Shown: positions 43,444 through 54,348 of the stretch, in pieces
Numbering within the stretch: position 1 is the first letter of the stretch
Layout of the letters: the number at the start of each line of letters is the position of its first letter
NCBI GenBank assembly: GCA_949775045.1
Contig: OX459095.1
Span: 34,710,768 to 34,774,767, forward strand
Length of the DNA stretch: 64,000 nt
Direction of reading: 5' to 3'
Source of the DNA: Metridium senile
Taxonomy: Eukaryota > Cnidaria > Anthozoa > Actiniaria > Metridiidae
Position numbers and translations under genes: made by a program
Notes under the pieces: model-generated
Databases searched by the model: none
Seen by the model: only the letters and a program-made list of their open reading frames with translations
Told to the model about the DNA's origin: nothing

Positions 43444-46400
43444 TTATGTACTGTCAATATAAAAGTTAATCTTCAACACAGTGGCCTTCACATGCACAAA
43501 GTGCAGTGCACTATCTAATCGATTGACATGGTGGAGCTGAGACTTGAGATGAGGTATGAGAACATAGTCAGAGTAATCCTGGAATGTTTTCACAGCATTT
43601 GATGGTTTGAGCATATTGATGATTGCTGCACCATCCAAGATCATTGCTTCTACCTTCTGCCTGCCTTCCTCAAGACTTGAGAATGGAAGGCAGTCAAGCA
43701 GATCGGACTTCTTAGAAGAAATACGTAGTTTCCCGTTAAGAGAAATAGATGGTGGGCATCCTTGGTTTTCATGTTGAAAAAAGTCATCAAGATCTTCATT
43801 TCTCGTCTGGCAAGAGATGAAAAGTCTTGAAAACAGAGCACAGTCAGTTTTAAGAGAAGAAATTTGTTGTTTTTCCTTAGATAGTGGCTTTCTAGTAGGG
43901 GTTTTAAATAATGCCAGCTTATTCTTCTTGATAGGGTCGCATACATTCTTCTCTTGATTCTCTAAACGTTCTTTTTGAAAGTTGTCAAACTGGCTTTTTC
44001 CAAGTGCTTCAATTTCTTTGACGGTCTTTATCACGTCGACAGCAGCTAGGTCGCGAGTGTCAAGCACGAGAAGATCTTTGCTCTTCTCTGTAAAGGGATT
44101 CCCCATTTCTTCAACCACTGTTACTAACGATTGAACTTCTTTGGCAAACTTTGATTGCAGACCTTTTGATGTTTCATGGTGCTTTCCTATCCATTGTGTT
44201 TCATCTTCGATTCCACTGAATGATGCTTCAAACTCTGTAACCATTCGTGCAATTTCAGGTCCGGCGACCATCCAACGTCGTAATGCTTCTGGACTCTCTG
44301 TAAGCCCTACGGCGCCACCATCTCCTTTTACTAGAGCATTGTTTTGTTCATGCGCCTGGTCAATAGCAATTGCAGAGAAAGCGTTGGAACTCTTCTTTAC
44401 AGTGAAGCTTCCTTCATTCAGTTCTTGGTAAACCTGAGGGAGTTTATGTTGAAGTACCTGGATGTCTTGAAGATAAAATGGCAACCATCTTGCATAATTA
44501 ATGTGATTAAGAGAAAACAACCATGGGACGATTTTGTGTAGAACACTAATGTACAGGGAAAAGTTTGATTCTCTCAGTGAGCGCACAAACAGCAAATAGA
44601 TTAATTCGAGCTGGAGTGTGGTGTACCAAAATTGAAACTGCGGGTAAAGAGTTGAATGATCACTACACCAATCATCGAATGACATTGACTGCGCAATTAA
44701 GCCTTTGTCCTTGAACATATGGAAGGCTTTATTCAGCAAGCAGAAAAGAGCACTTGCTGTTACCTCATGTGCATGCCTTGCACGTTTAACGTTTGATCCC
44801 TTTAGAAAAGCATTTGCAACACCAGGTGAGGCGATGTTTGCTTGAACTAAAGCACTTGTCCATCCACTGTCTTCAAGCAAGTCGCCAAGAACTGATAAAG
44901 TGGCCATTTCGATATGAAGGCCGCCTGGGATGATTACAAACTGCTGCTCACCATGCGTATCTGGCCAATTCCACTGTATTTGCTTAGCCACACTATAAAG
45001 GGGCTGATCTACAGTGATCACTGGAATTTGACCAGGGTTCAGAAACTCGATTGCGCTTTTGATTACATTCATAGCATGACGTATCATGGCCACAGACTTA
45101 GCTTCATAGGAAAACAATGGAAATAAGGAAGAAATTGCAGGTAGCGTAGAACAGTCACCTTGTTGCATGATTGAATGATAACCAGACCAAGTTACAGAAC
45201 ATTCAGGTTCAGGTTGATTGTTGTCTTGTGTTGTCCTTGTTACCCTTTCAACTGCACGAAGCCATTCATATTCTTCTTTCTTTGCTTTCTCAAATTCACA
45301 GGGTCTTTGCTCTCTTTGAGGTATATTAGCTTTTGGGGCAGTTTCCGCAGTGTTCCTCAAAATACAGGGTGGCACTTCAGCATACCAGTCTGGAAGGGAA
45401 CAAATAGATTTTGTGGATAATTGACCCCCACACTCCATAACTGTGACATCTCTCTCCTGGCCTGTATTTGTGCTATCCATATTCTGGAAGAGAGAAATGC
45501 CAGTTCCATGGAAAGCTCCTTGTGCTGTATTTGAACTGGGATTGTGGTCGATGTTATCAATCGCGGCAGTAGTAAAAAGATCTTTTCTCAATTTGGTCGG
45601 ACATACGACACCTTCTTATTCAAATCGTCGGCAAACAGCATTTCCAACATCAGTGGAGATTGACAACACTCTATCATATGATATTGAAATGCCGAGTTTA
45701 CTTAGAGAATCCACTAGATCCCGCTTACGAGTTTGAGCATGAAGAGAGACACCTATGTATATCGGTAATGGTGTTTCTCGGTCTTTGTTATGGCGAACAT
45801 AATTTGAATTATCTTCTGGTTTACGCGAGTAGCAATTAAACTGCAGCAGCTGAGCAATGGTTAAAGCAGCTTGCGATGAGTCGATTTTCATCTGATTCTG
45901 GATGTTTGGGCCATAAAGTATCATTTTTACCAATGATTTTAGAGATGACGGAGTAGATTCTTCCTGACAATCTGCTTTGAACTCGCCGTCAAAATTAAGC
46001 TGCATTGACAACATCTCCTTCCTTACAATCTCAGCTGCTTTTGCAAGATGGTTGGCTTCAGTATCAGTGTTTGACTCGAGGGCTTTTCTGAGAGCTATAC
46101 CTATCTCGCTGTCAAAAGCTAGATAAGTATCCCGACCTTGCGGGTAGGCTTTCAGATCTGGAATGCTTACAAGTATCCTCTCTTTTAGTCGGGTGGATTG
46201 TATAGTGGTGTCTACGTAACCAAACTGCTTCAGTCGAGATGAGTACATGCTTGAGAGATCTTTTAACTTCAACACCGATACAACTTCGCTTTCATCCCTC
46301 CTTTCTTCTATATAGGCAACTAACTCTGCCAGAATAATGCCATGAATGACTTTATCAGCGTGATGTTTGGCATCAACTTTGTTTTCTGCAGATCTTGCTC

Positions 46401-46968
46401 TATTGTATAAAGCTGTTAAGCATGTTTTGTGATAAACTGCATCGATTGCAACCATGTCACCGGCACTTAGTTTTGCTAACAGCTCATTATCTTGCAAAAG
46501 TAAAGCACAATCACGGACTCGAATATTTATACCAAGTGTGCTTACTTTATGCATTGGCTCATTATTATCGGGCTTGTCACAAAAGAAGCATTGTTCTTTA
46601 GAATGACCACATTCTGAAGGTGTCTTTTTCCTTTTAGGATATACCTCTCTTGCTTCATCTACAGTGACATCTGAGAAACGCTTTTTTGCTCTCTTGAGCT
46701 TGGTGTTGTTATATTTGAGAGCACAGCTCTTGTGCCAGCAGGCATTATTTCTTCTCAAGCATTCCTCTACGCCATTTCCCTCATCCAGTATATCTAGGTT
46801 AACATCTATGATATTAGGGTTCAGTTCATGAAAGATCTGAAGATTAGTCGCCAAGGATTTGTATCCCGAACCAACATCTGTTCGTTTCGACTTCGCTGGG
46901 CACTGAAGTGATTCATTTTTACTACTCTGACATAAAACACACTTTTTCCAGTCGATAACATTTTGCAT
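43444..46968 (-). pseudogene. Large transposase-like protein of the 5.3-kb element, one nonsense codon
   Basis: A minus-strand reading of about 1,174 codons from a likely start MQNVIDWKKCVLCQ (46968; an in-frame upstream Met at 47034 adds 22 hydrophobic residues) to 43444. N-terminal C-x2-C (CVLC, then HKSCALKYN and CFFC) suggests zinc binding. Later blocks: DTYLAFDSEIGIALRKAL, PLPIYIGVSLHAQTRKRDLV, LFTTAAIDNIDHNPSSNTA, FHGTGISLFQN, HINYARWLPFYLQDIQVL, IAIDQAHEQNNALVKGDGGA, VGLTESPEALRRWMVAGPE. This is a well-populated unnamed family in cnidarians and fish. The DNIDHN and DQAHE residues are candidate catalytic acids, by inference only. A single TAA at 45616-45618 interrupts one otherwise continuous frame; downstream text (EGVVCPTKLRKDLF) continues in register. 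Otherwise intact, so recently active. Confidence 0.85.
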
Positions 46969-47275
46969 TATACAATGTGAAACCAAGATTACTATTAAAT
47001 ATTTCAAGAACATTCGAAGATACTTACAGATCACTCAGAGAGAAAATCCAAAATGGCCGGCTCTAAATGTCTTGCAATGAATGATGGGTAAGCCCCAAAG
47101 CATGATGGGTAGATCCCAGTCTCCAAACAATAAATAAGCATAAAAAGATGCAATACCACAAAAACAACAAAATATTTCTAGCGTTAAACTAAAGGATATT
47201 CTTTTTCTTTGATTTTTACATCTCCTCATTATCAATTGATAATAATTTTCAATGATATGTATATTTTGCATATAT

Positions 47276-47756
47276 TCAAGCTAAATATAGCTTTTAAATG
47301 GTCAGCCTCGTTTCCATGCAATATCCCATAAATGAAAGAATGGCTTACTTCAGCTGATATAAAGTATGTTACACATAAATAAACTCATATTGAGCTTTAA
47401 ACAAGGCGTAATAGTGTGTAAAGACAGTTTTTAGAGGTATTTTTAGTTTTAGCCTCGTTTCCATGTAATATCCCCTAAATGGTAGAATGACAAATTTAAC
47501 AGGATATTAAGGTTGCTACACATAAAGATACTTATACTGAGATTTAAGGAAGTGATATTAAAAGGAAAAACCGTTTCTAGAGATATTTATAGTTTTAGCC
47601 TCGTTTCCACGCTAAATACCCCCTTAAATGGCAAAATAGAGATATTTTGCAATGGCTCCATATCTAGATCTTTAAAGGCCATCATAAGCTACCTCTGTGC
47701 AAAATTTGGTGCTTTCTTCAAAAAGTGCACGATTTTTCTGCTTATCCGCCCCACTA
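47276..47756. repeat. Right TIR of the 5.3-kb element
   Basis: Inverse of 42472-42963 with few differences (the outermost 40 bp differ by a short indel: GCGTAATTTTTTTGAAGAATT versus a shorter GCAGAAAAATC form). It carries the same three subrepeats. Confidence 0.9.
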
Positions 47757-47934
47757 ATATGGTAGATTGTCGAAAAGCTTCGTTTTGCCAATATAATCAC
47801 CAAGAAAAATAGCATTTGATTACAATTCAATTTCAATTTAATAGACATGGAAAACTAGCCTTTGAGATCTTAAATATTAAGTTACAATCACTCATGTAAG
47901 CAGTGACTATTACTTTTCTATGTGTTGTCATGCA

Positions 47935-48215
47935 GTTTTTTCTCAGGTGTACGGTGTAGCAATCGATCAATAGAACGGAATAAATCTTTACAGTTTGAGC
48001 CAGCATCAGTAATCAATTTAGAATAATAATTCATTTTTGCTTCGAAGATTAGTTTTTTAACAACATTACATTGATCCACATATAAATCACGGTGAATTGT
48101 TAATTTAGAACGTCACCAACGTCTTTCTAGATTACGACGTTTTGTTTTGTTTACTTGGATACAATGAGTATACCATGGAGCTCTTGGACGAAGTGAGATG
48201 GATCGTGTGCGCAAA
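47935..48215 (-). pseudogene. CR1-like LINE fragment between endonuclease and RT
   Basis: The minus strand reads ISLRPRAPWYTHCIQVNKTK, RRNLERRW, a stop, then RSKLTIHRDLYVDQCNVVKK, LIFEAKMNYYSKLITDAGSN and KDLFRSIDRLLHRTPEKKLH. 'RP.APWYT..I...KR.RR.LER.W..S.L...R..Y..QC..V..LI...K..YY...I......K.LF...D.LLHR' is the linker of CR1-type polyproteins. Neither the endonuclease nor the RT palm is present. It is a third LINE fragment in the window, from a different part of the protein than those at 2.6 and 28.1 kb. Confidence 0.75.
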
Positions 48216-49188
48216 GGAGCAGAATATGATATGTATATAATAAAATAAATTAAATTAAATAAAAATTAAATTAAATTAAAATAAATTAAAATTAAATTAA
48301 ATATAATTAATTGTGATAAGTGTAGTATGTAAAATACTCATTTGGATATTTTTTTTTAAAAACAAAAACATTGGAATAGATCTGAAATCATAACAAATGT
48401 CAAAATCCATTCAAAGATCCTAAAATGTCCTCGTTGTCATTAATAGGCAACAAGAGACAATTGTCTCTTTCAAATTCCAATTCTCTGCAAATAAATCATA
48501 CAGTTGACGAATAAACAAGAGCAATATTTCCTCTTTCCACTTTAAATTTGATGGAATTTTTACATGTCCCTTTTGAACTTTGGTTGCATTTCACCCCCCC
48601 CCCCCCTCCCCCCCTCCACTGATGACTGATGACAGTGATGATTAAAATGTTAGTAGAATCGAGCTTTCATTTGTAGTTTCATGTTTAGTCAGAAAAATTG
48701 AGAAAAATTGAGCCTTAACTTCCGGTCACGTGACCCCTATAATTATCCCTACAAACGGTGATATTCAGTACAACATCTCAGACTATCATAAAACTCAATA
48801 TCATAATGAAAAATATTAAATTAAGACCAGCTTTCTTTTAGTTTTTATGAGTGAGCCTCGTTTTCATGCAAGATTAGAGTGGGTAGTTTTCAAATGCCCC
48901 TTAGGCCCCCCCTGCACGACTTACATAATTGCCGACAAAATTTAAAATGTTCTTTAGGTCCTACTCAACACTTCTGCACAGGTGGCGTTTAATCTTCACG
49001 AAAATCCCACGGCACTACATGTGCTCCCAGACTATAATTATGCACCTATAGAGGGGTACTGGAAATGACCGTCCCAGAATGCATGAGTCATACACATGTG
49101 CTTTTTCTATAGTTGGTTTGGAATCTTATTATTTTTAACACTGTTGATGTTTTTGGGCCTTATTTTCTTTCAAAACCCTGGGAATAAA
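48216..49188. other. No gene; simple repeats
   Basis: Contains an ATTAAATTAAA-type tract (48237-48312) and a poly-C tract with T interruptions (about 48594-48617). Also TTGAGAAAAATTGAGAAAAATTGAG, a short tandem near 48698. No coding signal. Confidence 0.6.
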
Positions 49189-49192
49189 TTAT

Positions 49193-49340
49193 TATAACGG
49201 TTTGGGTTCCCTGTGGAATCCCACAGGCCCGCAAGGGTTAGCTGGGAAAAGACATTCTTCGTTGTGAAACACGTTTTGTTGTTCTCGAATTAAAATGCGA
49301 TTTATGCACCAGAATCTGGCGTAGTTCATCTGAATTCACA
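49193..49340 (+). repeat. Left LTR
   Basis: Begins TATAACGGTTTGGG (the canonical TG is mutated to TA here but intact in the right LTR) and ends GAATTCACA. Confidence 0.95.
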
Positions 49341-49450
49341 TTGGTGACCCCGACGTAAAAGCAAGCAACGGCACAGCGAAGTCAGCTGCTTCACAACGCT
49401 TGGAAACGTGCTCACTTTGACGACTTTTCGCCGCTCGCTGCTTCGACAAG

Positions 49451-50142
49451 ATGCCTGATCAAGAGGAAAACAAACCCGAAGTTTCCTGTCACGCTGTTGC
49501 CTTAAAGCTACCTCAATACTCAAATACTCAAATACTCAAATATGGTTCGCTCAAGTGGAAGCACAGTTTGCTACTCGGAAAATAACAAATCAAGACACGA
49601 AATTTCATTATGTCGTAGCATCTCTTTCACCCGAAGTCGCCGTCGATATTCGTGACCTTCTTATCCAAAAGCCGGCAGAAAATGCTTATGATGAGCTGAA
49701 AAAGAAACTCCTAGAGAGAATAACAACAACAATAGCACAAAAACTGCAGCAATTATTAGCGACAGAGGAGTTGGGCGACCGTAAACCTTCCCAACTCTTG
49801 AGGCGATTCCAACAGCTATTGGATGACAGCCCCACCGACCATCCATTAGTTTGTGAGTTATTTTTACAGCGTTTACCGCAGCACGTACGTCAGCTACTTG
49901 CCGTAACGTCCAATGCTACAACACCTCTAGAGGAGCTGGCGAAGCTCGCCGACAAAGCCATGGAGGTGCAAGGTAACAATATAAACGCCGTTCAGCGTCC
50001 ATCTGAGTTAGCAGCTTTCGACAACTTGCAAGCCCAGTTGAACGAGATAAACAACACCTTAGCCACACTGACCCAAAAGCGGACAAAGCCTGCTGGACAA
50101 CCAACAGCGAGCTTGCAAACTGGCAAACAACCCCTGTGTTGA
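49451..50142 (+). pseudogene. Gypsy gag
   Basis: The start ATG at 49451 opens MPDQEENKPEVSCHAVALKL. Soon afterwards a run of the 9-mer ATACTCAAA, three times (about 49514-49541), throws the frame; in the second frame WFAQVEAQFATRKITNQDTK resumes, then FHYVVASLSPEVAVDIRDLL, LLRRFQQLLDDSPTDHPL and LFLQRLPQHVRQLLA, the standard Gypsy capsid. Near its end LC, a TGA at 50140-50142 where Trp is expected, and YHQRFG mark the Cys/His motif of this clade. The microduplication and the stop disable the gene. Confidence 0.85.
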
Positions 50143-50173
50143 TATCACCAGCGATTTGGAGGCAGGCCCGTAA

Positions 50174-50761
50174 GTGTCAGCCACCGTGTTGCCAGGGAAA
50201 CGACACAGTCAGCACGTAAAAGCGACCTACATGCTGACAGAAACAAAGAGTCGCTTATTTTTCGTTATAGACAGTAATTCAGGAAAACAGTTTTTAGTTG
50301 ACACTGGGGCAGAAGTTAGTGTTTTACCGTTTTACAAACAGGGACCGCCCCTCCCACCAAGTTCGATTTATCTTGAAGCTGCAAACCACAGCAGAATTAA
50401 AACGTATGGTACACGTTCAGTTAACTTAAACCTTGGCTTACACCGAAAGTTTCAGTGGAAATTTATTGTTGCAGACGTTAAATTTCCAATTCTTGGAACA
50501 GACTTTCTGCGCCAATATGGTTTACTTGTTGATGTTAGTAAAAGCAGGCTGCTTGATGTTACAACTTACCTAAGTACTCAAGGCTTAACAACCCAAGTAT
50601 TCTCAGTCAGCCCGATAACTGTGGGATCACACTCAAAGTATCACAGAATACTCAACGATTTTCCGTCGCTAACCAGGGTTACCCAGGACATGCATGTTAA
50701 ACACAACGTAACTCATCATATCATTACAAGAGGACAACCAGTGTATGCCAGACCTAGGTGA
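50174..50761 (+). pseudogene. Gypsy aspartic protease and start of RT
   Basis: About 195 codons. FLVDTGAEVSVLP carries the DTG active site of a retroviral-type aspartic protease; KFPILGTDFLRQYGLLVDV is the conserved C-terminal ILG block. The C-terminal HHIITRGQPVYARPR is the known lead into RT, where a TGA at 50759-50761 replaces Arg in the RRLAPE motif. The protease would cut the polyprotein. It overlaps no other gene and is otherwise intact. Confidence 0.85.
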
Positions 50762-51523
50762 CTAGCTCCAGAGAAGATGACAATAGCACGTACCGAATTT
50801 AGCAATCTCATGGACCTGGGTATCATTCAACCCTCGAAAAGCAACTGGTTTCACCTTTGCACATGGTGCCTAAGAAAAAGCCCGGAGAATGGAGACCCTG
50901 TGGCGATTACCAAGCTCTTAATGACATAACCGTACCAGACCGGTATCCAATTCCACACATTCAGGATTTCACATCAAGTCTACACGGCACAACCGTTTAT
51001 TCCAAGGTGGATTTAGTTCGTGCATATCACCAGATTCCTGTAGAACCCGGCGATGTGCACAAAACGGCACTGACCACACCTTTCGGAATGTTTGAATTCA
51101 CTCGAATGCCATTTGGCTTGCGTAACGCAGCTCAAACATTTCAGGATCATTGATCAGGTCATTCATGGACTAGACTTTTGCTATGGTTACATTGATGACA
51201 TTCTTATAGCTAGCACAACACCACAAGAACACGAACAACATCTGCGAATGTTATTCCATAGATTGGATCAATATGGACTCATCATCAACCCAGATAAGTG
51301 CGAGTTCGGAAAATCCGAGTTAACCTTCTTGGGCCATCATATCAGCAAGGAAGGCATACAACCACTGCACGAGAAAGTCCAGGCAGTTCTGGATTTTCCT
51401 CTTCCTGAATCTACCAAGAAGCTTAGAGAATTCCTTGGTTTGGTAAACTTTTACCACAGATTTATACCTGAGTGTGCTACACTACAGGCCCCACTCCTTA
51501 GTTGTCTAACGGAGGCAGACTGA
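50762..51523 (+). pseudogene. Gypsy reverse transcriptase
   Basis: [20 protein letters not shown] then, after a small deletion at about 50853, [79 protein letters not shown]; a second frameshift at about 51145; [20 protein letters not shown] (YIDD active site), IINPDKCEFGKSELTFLGHH and KKLREFLGLVNFYHRFIP. Catalytic Asp residues are KVDL and YIDD. Two frameshifts disable it. The Gypsy-type FLGH and LGLVNFYHRF blocks are unambiguous. Confidence 0.9.
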
Positions 51524-51674
51524 CGCAGAAGGTCACTGCATTAGACCGATCAACTCGTCGAACATTTTAACAAACTAAAAAAAGCCTGAGCAGCAGCAGC
51601 ACACCTCTCTCGTTGGCATCCAACAGCCGAAACATGTCTGATTGTAGACGCGTCAGACGTCGCTGTAGGTGCAG
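51524..51674 (+). pseudogene. Gypsy RNase H, N-terminal part
   Basis: In one frame DQLVEHFNKLKKA, a TGA at 51587-51589, AAAAHLSRWHPTAETCLIVD and ASDVAVGAV. The VDASD acid is the first RNase H catalytic residue. The block is interrupted after GAV by the MITE at 51677 and resumes with [14 protein letters not shown] beyond it. Confidence 0.8.
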
Positions 51675-51676
51675 TA

Positions 51677-52490
51677 TTAGGGACTTTTAGCACCAGGACG
51701 GGAGACGTGACTACGGGGCATCGGAAGTAATTTTGTCATTATGAGCATGCGCAGATCAATTGGTCTCAGATTACTTTCCCGTCGAGCGCAATCGAGAGCG
51801 TGTACTCAAGGGTTTTGCCGTAGTGCCATTACGTGAAGCTTTTTCTCACAATTATTATAGGTAAACCTTTTTCTACCTTCAGCATATTGAACACAAGTTC
51901 AATTGAATTATTTTGAAATCAATTTGACGTCCTCAGATTACTTTCCCGTCGAGCGCAATCGAGAGCGTGTACTCAAGGGTTTTGCCGTAGTGCCATTACG
52001 TGAAGCTTTTTCTCACAATTATTATAGGTAAACCTTTTTCTACCTTCAGCATATTGAACACAAGTTCAATTGAATTATTTTGAAATCAATTTGACGTCGA
52101 AAATTAACTGATTAAAATCAGTTAATTTTCGACGTCAAATTGATTAAAACCAATTTCTGACTAGTCTGGTAATCTCATCTTCGCGCCGGAGTTCAAGTCA
52201 AATGACTTGTAAGCTTCGTAGCTGAAATCAGGGTTATTGGATGTGTTCTGTTCTGTTAGAACTATGAATTTCTCATCATCAATATCTCCATGTTAAAATG
52301 ATTCCAGGAGAGCTTCTCTTGTCTGTTAAAATGAGTCCATTTCGATGTTTTTGTAAAGCGTTTTAAGCGTGCCGTAGTTTAATGCTAAAAGACACGGAGA
52401 CGAGAGGACGGACGGGGTCTTAATCCCCAGTCCTATCTCGGAATCGACGTCGCTGTCCTCCACTCCTGTCCTGGTGCTAAAAGTCCCTAA
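51677..52490. mobile_element. 814-bp non-autonomous DNA element inside the Gypsy RNase H
   Basis: Ends TTAGGGACTTTTAGCACCAG and its inverse CTGGTGCTAAAAGTCCCTAA, 28 bp with one mismatch, with TA on both sides (51675-51676, 52491-52492). If TTA is counted as target rather than end, a Harbinger-like GGGAC end results, but then the right flank reads TAA, so the TA reading fits better. Inside: a 167-bp tandem duplication (about 51767-52100; CAGATTACTTTCCCGTCGAG at 51767 and 51934) and a 62-bp perfect hairpin. No coding capacity. It must be younger than the Gypsy copy. Confidence 0.9.
52084..52145. repeat. Perfect hairpin, 30-bp arms, 2-base loop
   Basis: AATCAATTTGACGTCGAAAA then TTAACTGATT, loop AA, then the exact inverse. 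The arm begins with the end of the adjoining 167-bp tandem repeat, so the hairpin probably arose by an inverted copying event at that edge. Confidence 0.95.
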
Positions 52491-52492
52491 TA

Positions 52493-53595
52493 CAACAGAA
52501 GGTCAACGGTGACTGGCAACCACATGTTTTTTTTTTCTAAAAAAACTTAAGCCAGCAGAAACTCGATACAGCACATTCGGAAGAGAGTTGTTGGGGATTT
52601 ATCTAGCAATCAAACACTTTCGACACCTTCTAGAAGGCAGGAACTTTTATGTTCGTACTGATCATAAACCACTGACATACATCTTCAATAGCAATTCCGA
52701 TAAATACACACCCAGAGAAGTCCGACAAATGTCCTACATCTCAGAGTTTACTACAGACATCCGTCATATCAAAGGTAGTTCTAATGCAGCAGCCGATGCA
52801 CTCTCACGATTGACCATAAATTCTGTAGAGTTAAGCCCAAGTTTAGATTATGACTTGCTCGCTGAAGTTCAGGCCGACGATCCTGAGATACAAGGCATCA
52901 TACACAACAGCAACACAGTACAGTTCAAGGAAGTACTCTTCACAGGTGCAACAAAACCTGTATTGGGCGACATTTCTACTGGTACTCCAAGACCATTTTT
53001 ACCTAAAGAATTTAGAAGACCAATGTTCAATTTGTTACATGGACTGTCACACCCTGGAATACGTGCTTCACAGAGACTTGTTACATCTCGTTTCATCTGG
53101 CCCAGAATAAATACCGATGTGCGGAAATGGTCTAAGGAATGTGTGGCATGCCAGCGATCAAAGGTTTACCGTCACACAGTTACACCTCTTGGTAATTTTG
53201 ACCTCCCAAAGCGCAGATTTGACAATGTACATATTGATCTGGTGGGTCCCCTACCGTCAGCAGAAGGATACAGATATGTACTTACGTGTATCAATCGTTA
53301 CACACGTTGGCCGGAAGCTATACCAATAAGTGGTATTACAGCAGAAACTGTGGCTAAAGCTTTTGTCTCCGGATGGATAGCAAGATTCGGAGTTCCGTCA
53401 ACAGTAACTACAGATAGAGGAAGGCAGTTTGAATCACAACTGTGGAAGGAACTTAGCAAACTTCTAGGAACCAAACAAGTTCGTACAACCGCCTACCATC
53501 CAATCTCAAATGGAATCATTGAACGGTTTCATCGACAACTCAAAAGTTCTCTCAAAGCTAAAACAGGCGGGACCTGGGTGGATGCTCTGCCCTGA
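52493..53595 (+). pseudogene. Gypsy RNase H (rest) and integrase
   Basis: After a slip in a T10/A7 run near 52529-52548, [35 protein letters not shown] (RNase H Asp), [18 protein letters not shown] (final RNase H Asp). The integrase follows: the HHCC zinc finger [20 protein letters not shown] / [12 protein letters not shown], then the DDE core: [40 protein letters not shown]. All three catalytic acids are present at the expected spacing. At 53593-53595 a TGA stands where this family has Trp (ALP-W-hLLG), ending an otherwise open 336-codon frame. Confidence 0.9.
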
Positions 53596-54168
53596 ATCCT
53601 TCTAGGAGTGAGAAGTGCTTTCAAAGAAGAACTGCAAGCTTGCACTGCTGAACTTGTTTATGGAACTGTTTTGTGTTTACCTGGGCAATTGCTCAACTAT
53701 GAGTCGCAAGACTTAGTGGTTCCAACCTCGGAATTTGTTAACAAGCTCAAGAGCTGTATGCAGTCGCTCAAAGCAACACCTACAAAACATCGCTCTCGAC
53801 CGGTCTACATCCACAAAGCATTGGACACTTGTACACATGTTTTTGTCAGGCAGGATCATGTCAAAAAGCCATTGGAGCGACCTTACAAGGGGCCGTATCG
53901 TATACTGCAGCGTTACTCTAAGTGTTTCAAGCTTGATCTTGATGGGCGTCAAGACACAGTATCCTTAGATCGTCTCAAACCTGCATTTATCGAGACTTCC
54001 GCTGACAACGAGCTACAAAGCAACACAGAGGCTTTAAGACAGTCCGTTCAGCAAACCGCAGTAAATCATACTAAACCACAAGCAACCAAGGATATCCAAC
54101 CCCTTCCTGCATCCTACCAAACACGTAGTGGAAGACTCGTCAAAGCACCACAACGTTACATGTTGTAA
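53596..54168 (+). pseudogene. Gypsy integrase C-terminal module
   Basis: In the same frame as the integrase: ILLGVRSAFKEELQACTAEL, YGTVLCLPGQLL, then VFVRQDHVKKPLERPYKGPY, RILQRYSKCFKLDLDGRQDT and VSLDRLKPAF. This is the GPY/F-like module ('PL.RPY.GPY.hL.R..K.F.h...G....VS.DRLKPA') of this Gypsy clade. The protein ends RSGRLVKAPQRYML, a classic terminal block. Only the TGA at 53593 separates it from the integrase. About 12 bp beyond the stop comes the polypurine tract. Confidence 0.9.
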
Positions 54169-54183
54169 CTAGAGGGGGAGTAC

Positions 54184-54331
54184 TGTAACGGTTTGGGTTC
54201 CCTGTGGAATCCCCCCGGCCCGCAAGGGTTTGCTGGGAAAAGACATTCTTCGTTGTGAAACACGTTTTGTTGTTCTCGAATTAAAATGCGATTTATGCAC
54301 CAGAATCTGGCGTAGTTCATCTGAATTCACA
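54184..54331 (+). repeat. Right LTR
   Basis: Begins TGTAACGGTTTGGG, ends GAATTCACA; four differences from the left LTR (positions 2, two in CCCACAGG/CCCCCCGG, one in GGGTTAGC/GGGTTTGC). Its last base lies 17 bp before the F-box start codon at 54349. Confidence 0.95.
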
Positions 54332-54348
54332 TTATAAAAGCATCATAG

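Larger units (their letters stand above)
42472..47756 (-). mobile_element. Complete 5.3-kb DNA element with ~485-bp composite TIRs
   Basis: The ends are TAGTGGGGCGGATAAGC and its inverse GCTTATCCGCCCCACTA. Long inverted repeats cover 42472-42963 and 47276-47756, nearly identical. ATA flanks both sides (42469-42471, 47757-47759), a candidate 3-bp target duplication; with the ends at GTGGGG instead, no duplication is evident. Each TIR holds three subrepeats with the word TGGAAACGAGGCT, at 42628, 42775 and 42922 on the left, period about 147 bp. Between them lies one long minus-strand gene and a nested TTAA-flanked MITE. The superfamily is not clear: TAGTG ends are the reverse of the CACTA rule, and TIRs this long occur in several groups. 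Confidence 0.9.
49193..54331 (+). mobile_element. Ty3/Gypsy LTR retrotransposon, recent but disabled
   Basis: The LTRs are 148 bp each (49193-49340, 54184-54331) with four mismatches, about 97% identity. A TTAT target duplication flanks the element (49189-49192, 54332-54335). The primer-binding region TGGTGACCCCGACG follows the left LTR, and a polypurine tract AGAGGGGGAG lies at about 54170-54179 before the right LTR. Gag, protease, RT, RNase H, zinc-finger integrase and a C-terminal GPY/F-like module follow in the Ty3/Gypsy order. Disabling changes are several in-frame TGA codons, frameshifts and an 814-bp MITE in RNase H. The LTR similarity implies a young insertion compared with the YR and LPNDMK relics. 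Confidence 0.95.

Noticed and set aside
43650..43946. Shorter overlapping frames within the 5.3-kb element gene, such as a 98-codon minus-strand frame
   Set aside because: Shadows of the long gene in another frame.
50140..53595. TGA read as tryptophan (alternative genetic code)
   Set aside because: TGG is used freely in the same genes, one TGA replaces Arg, and neighbouring elements have TAA or TAG stops; ordinary mutation explains it.
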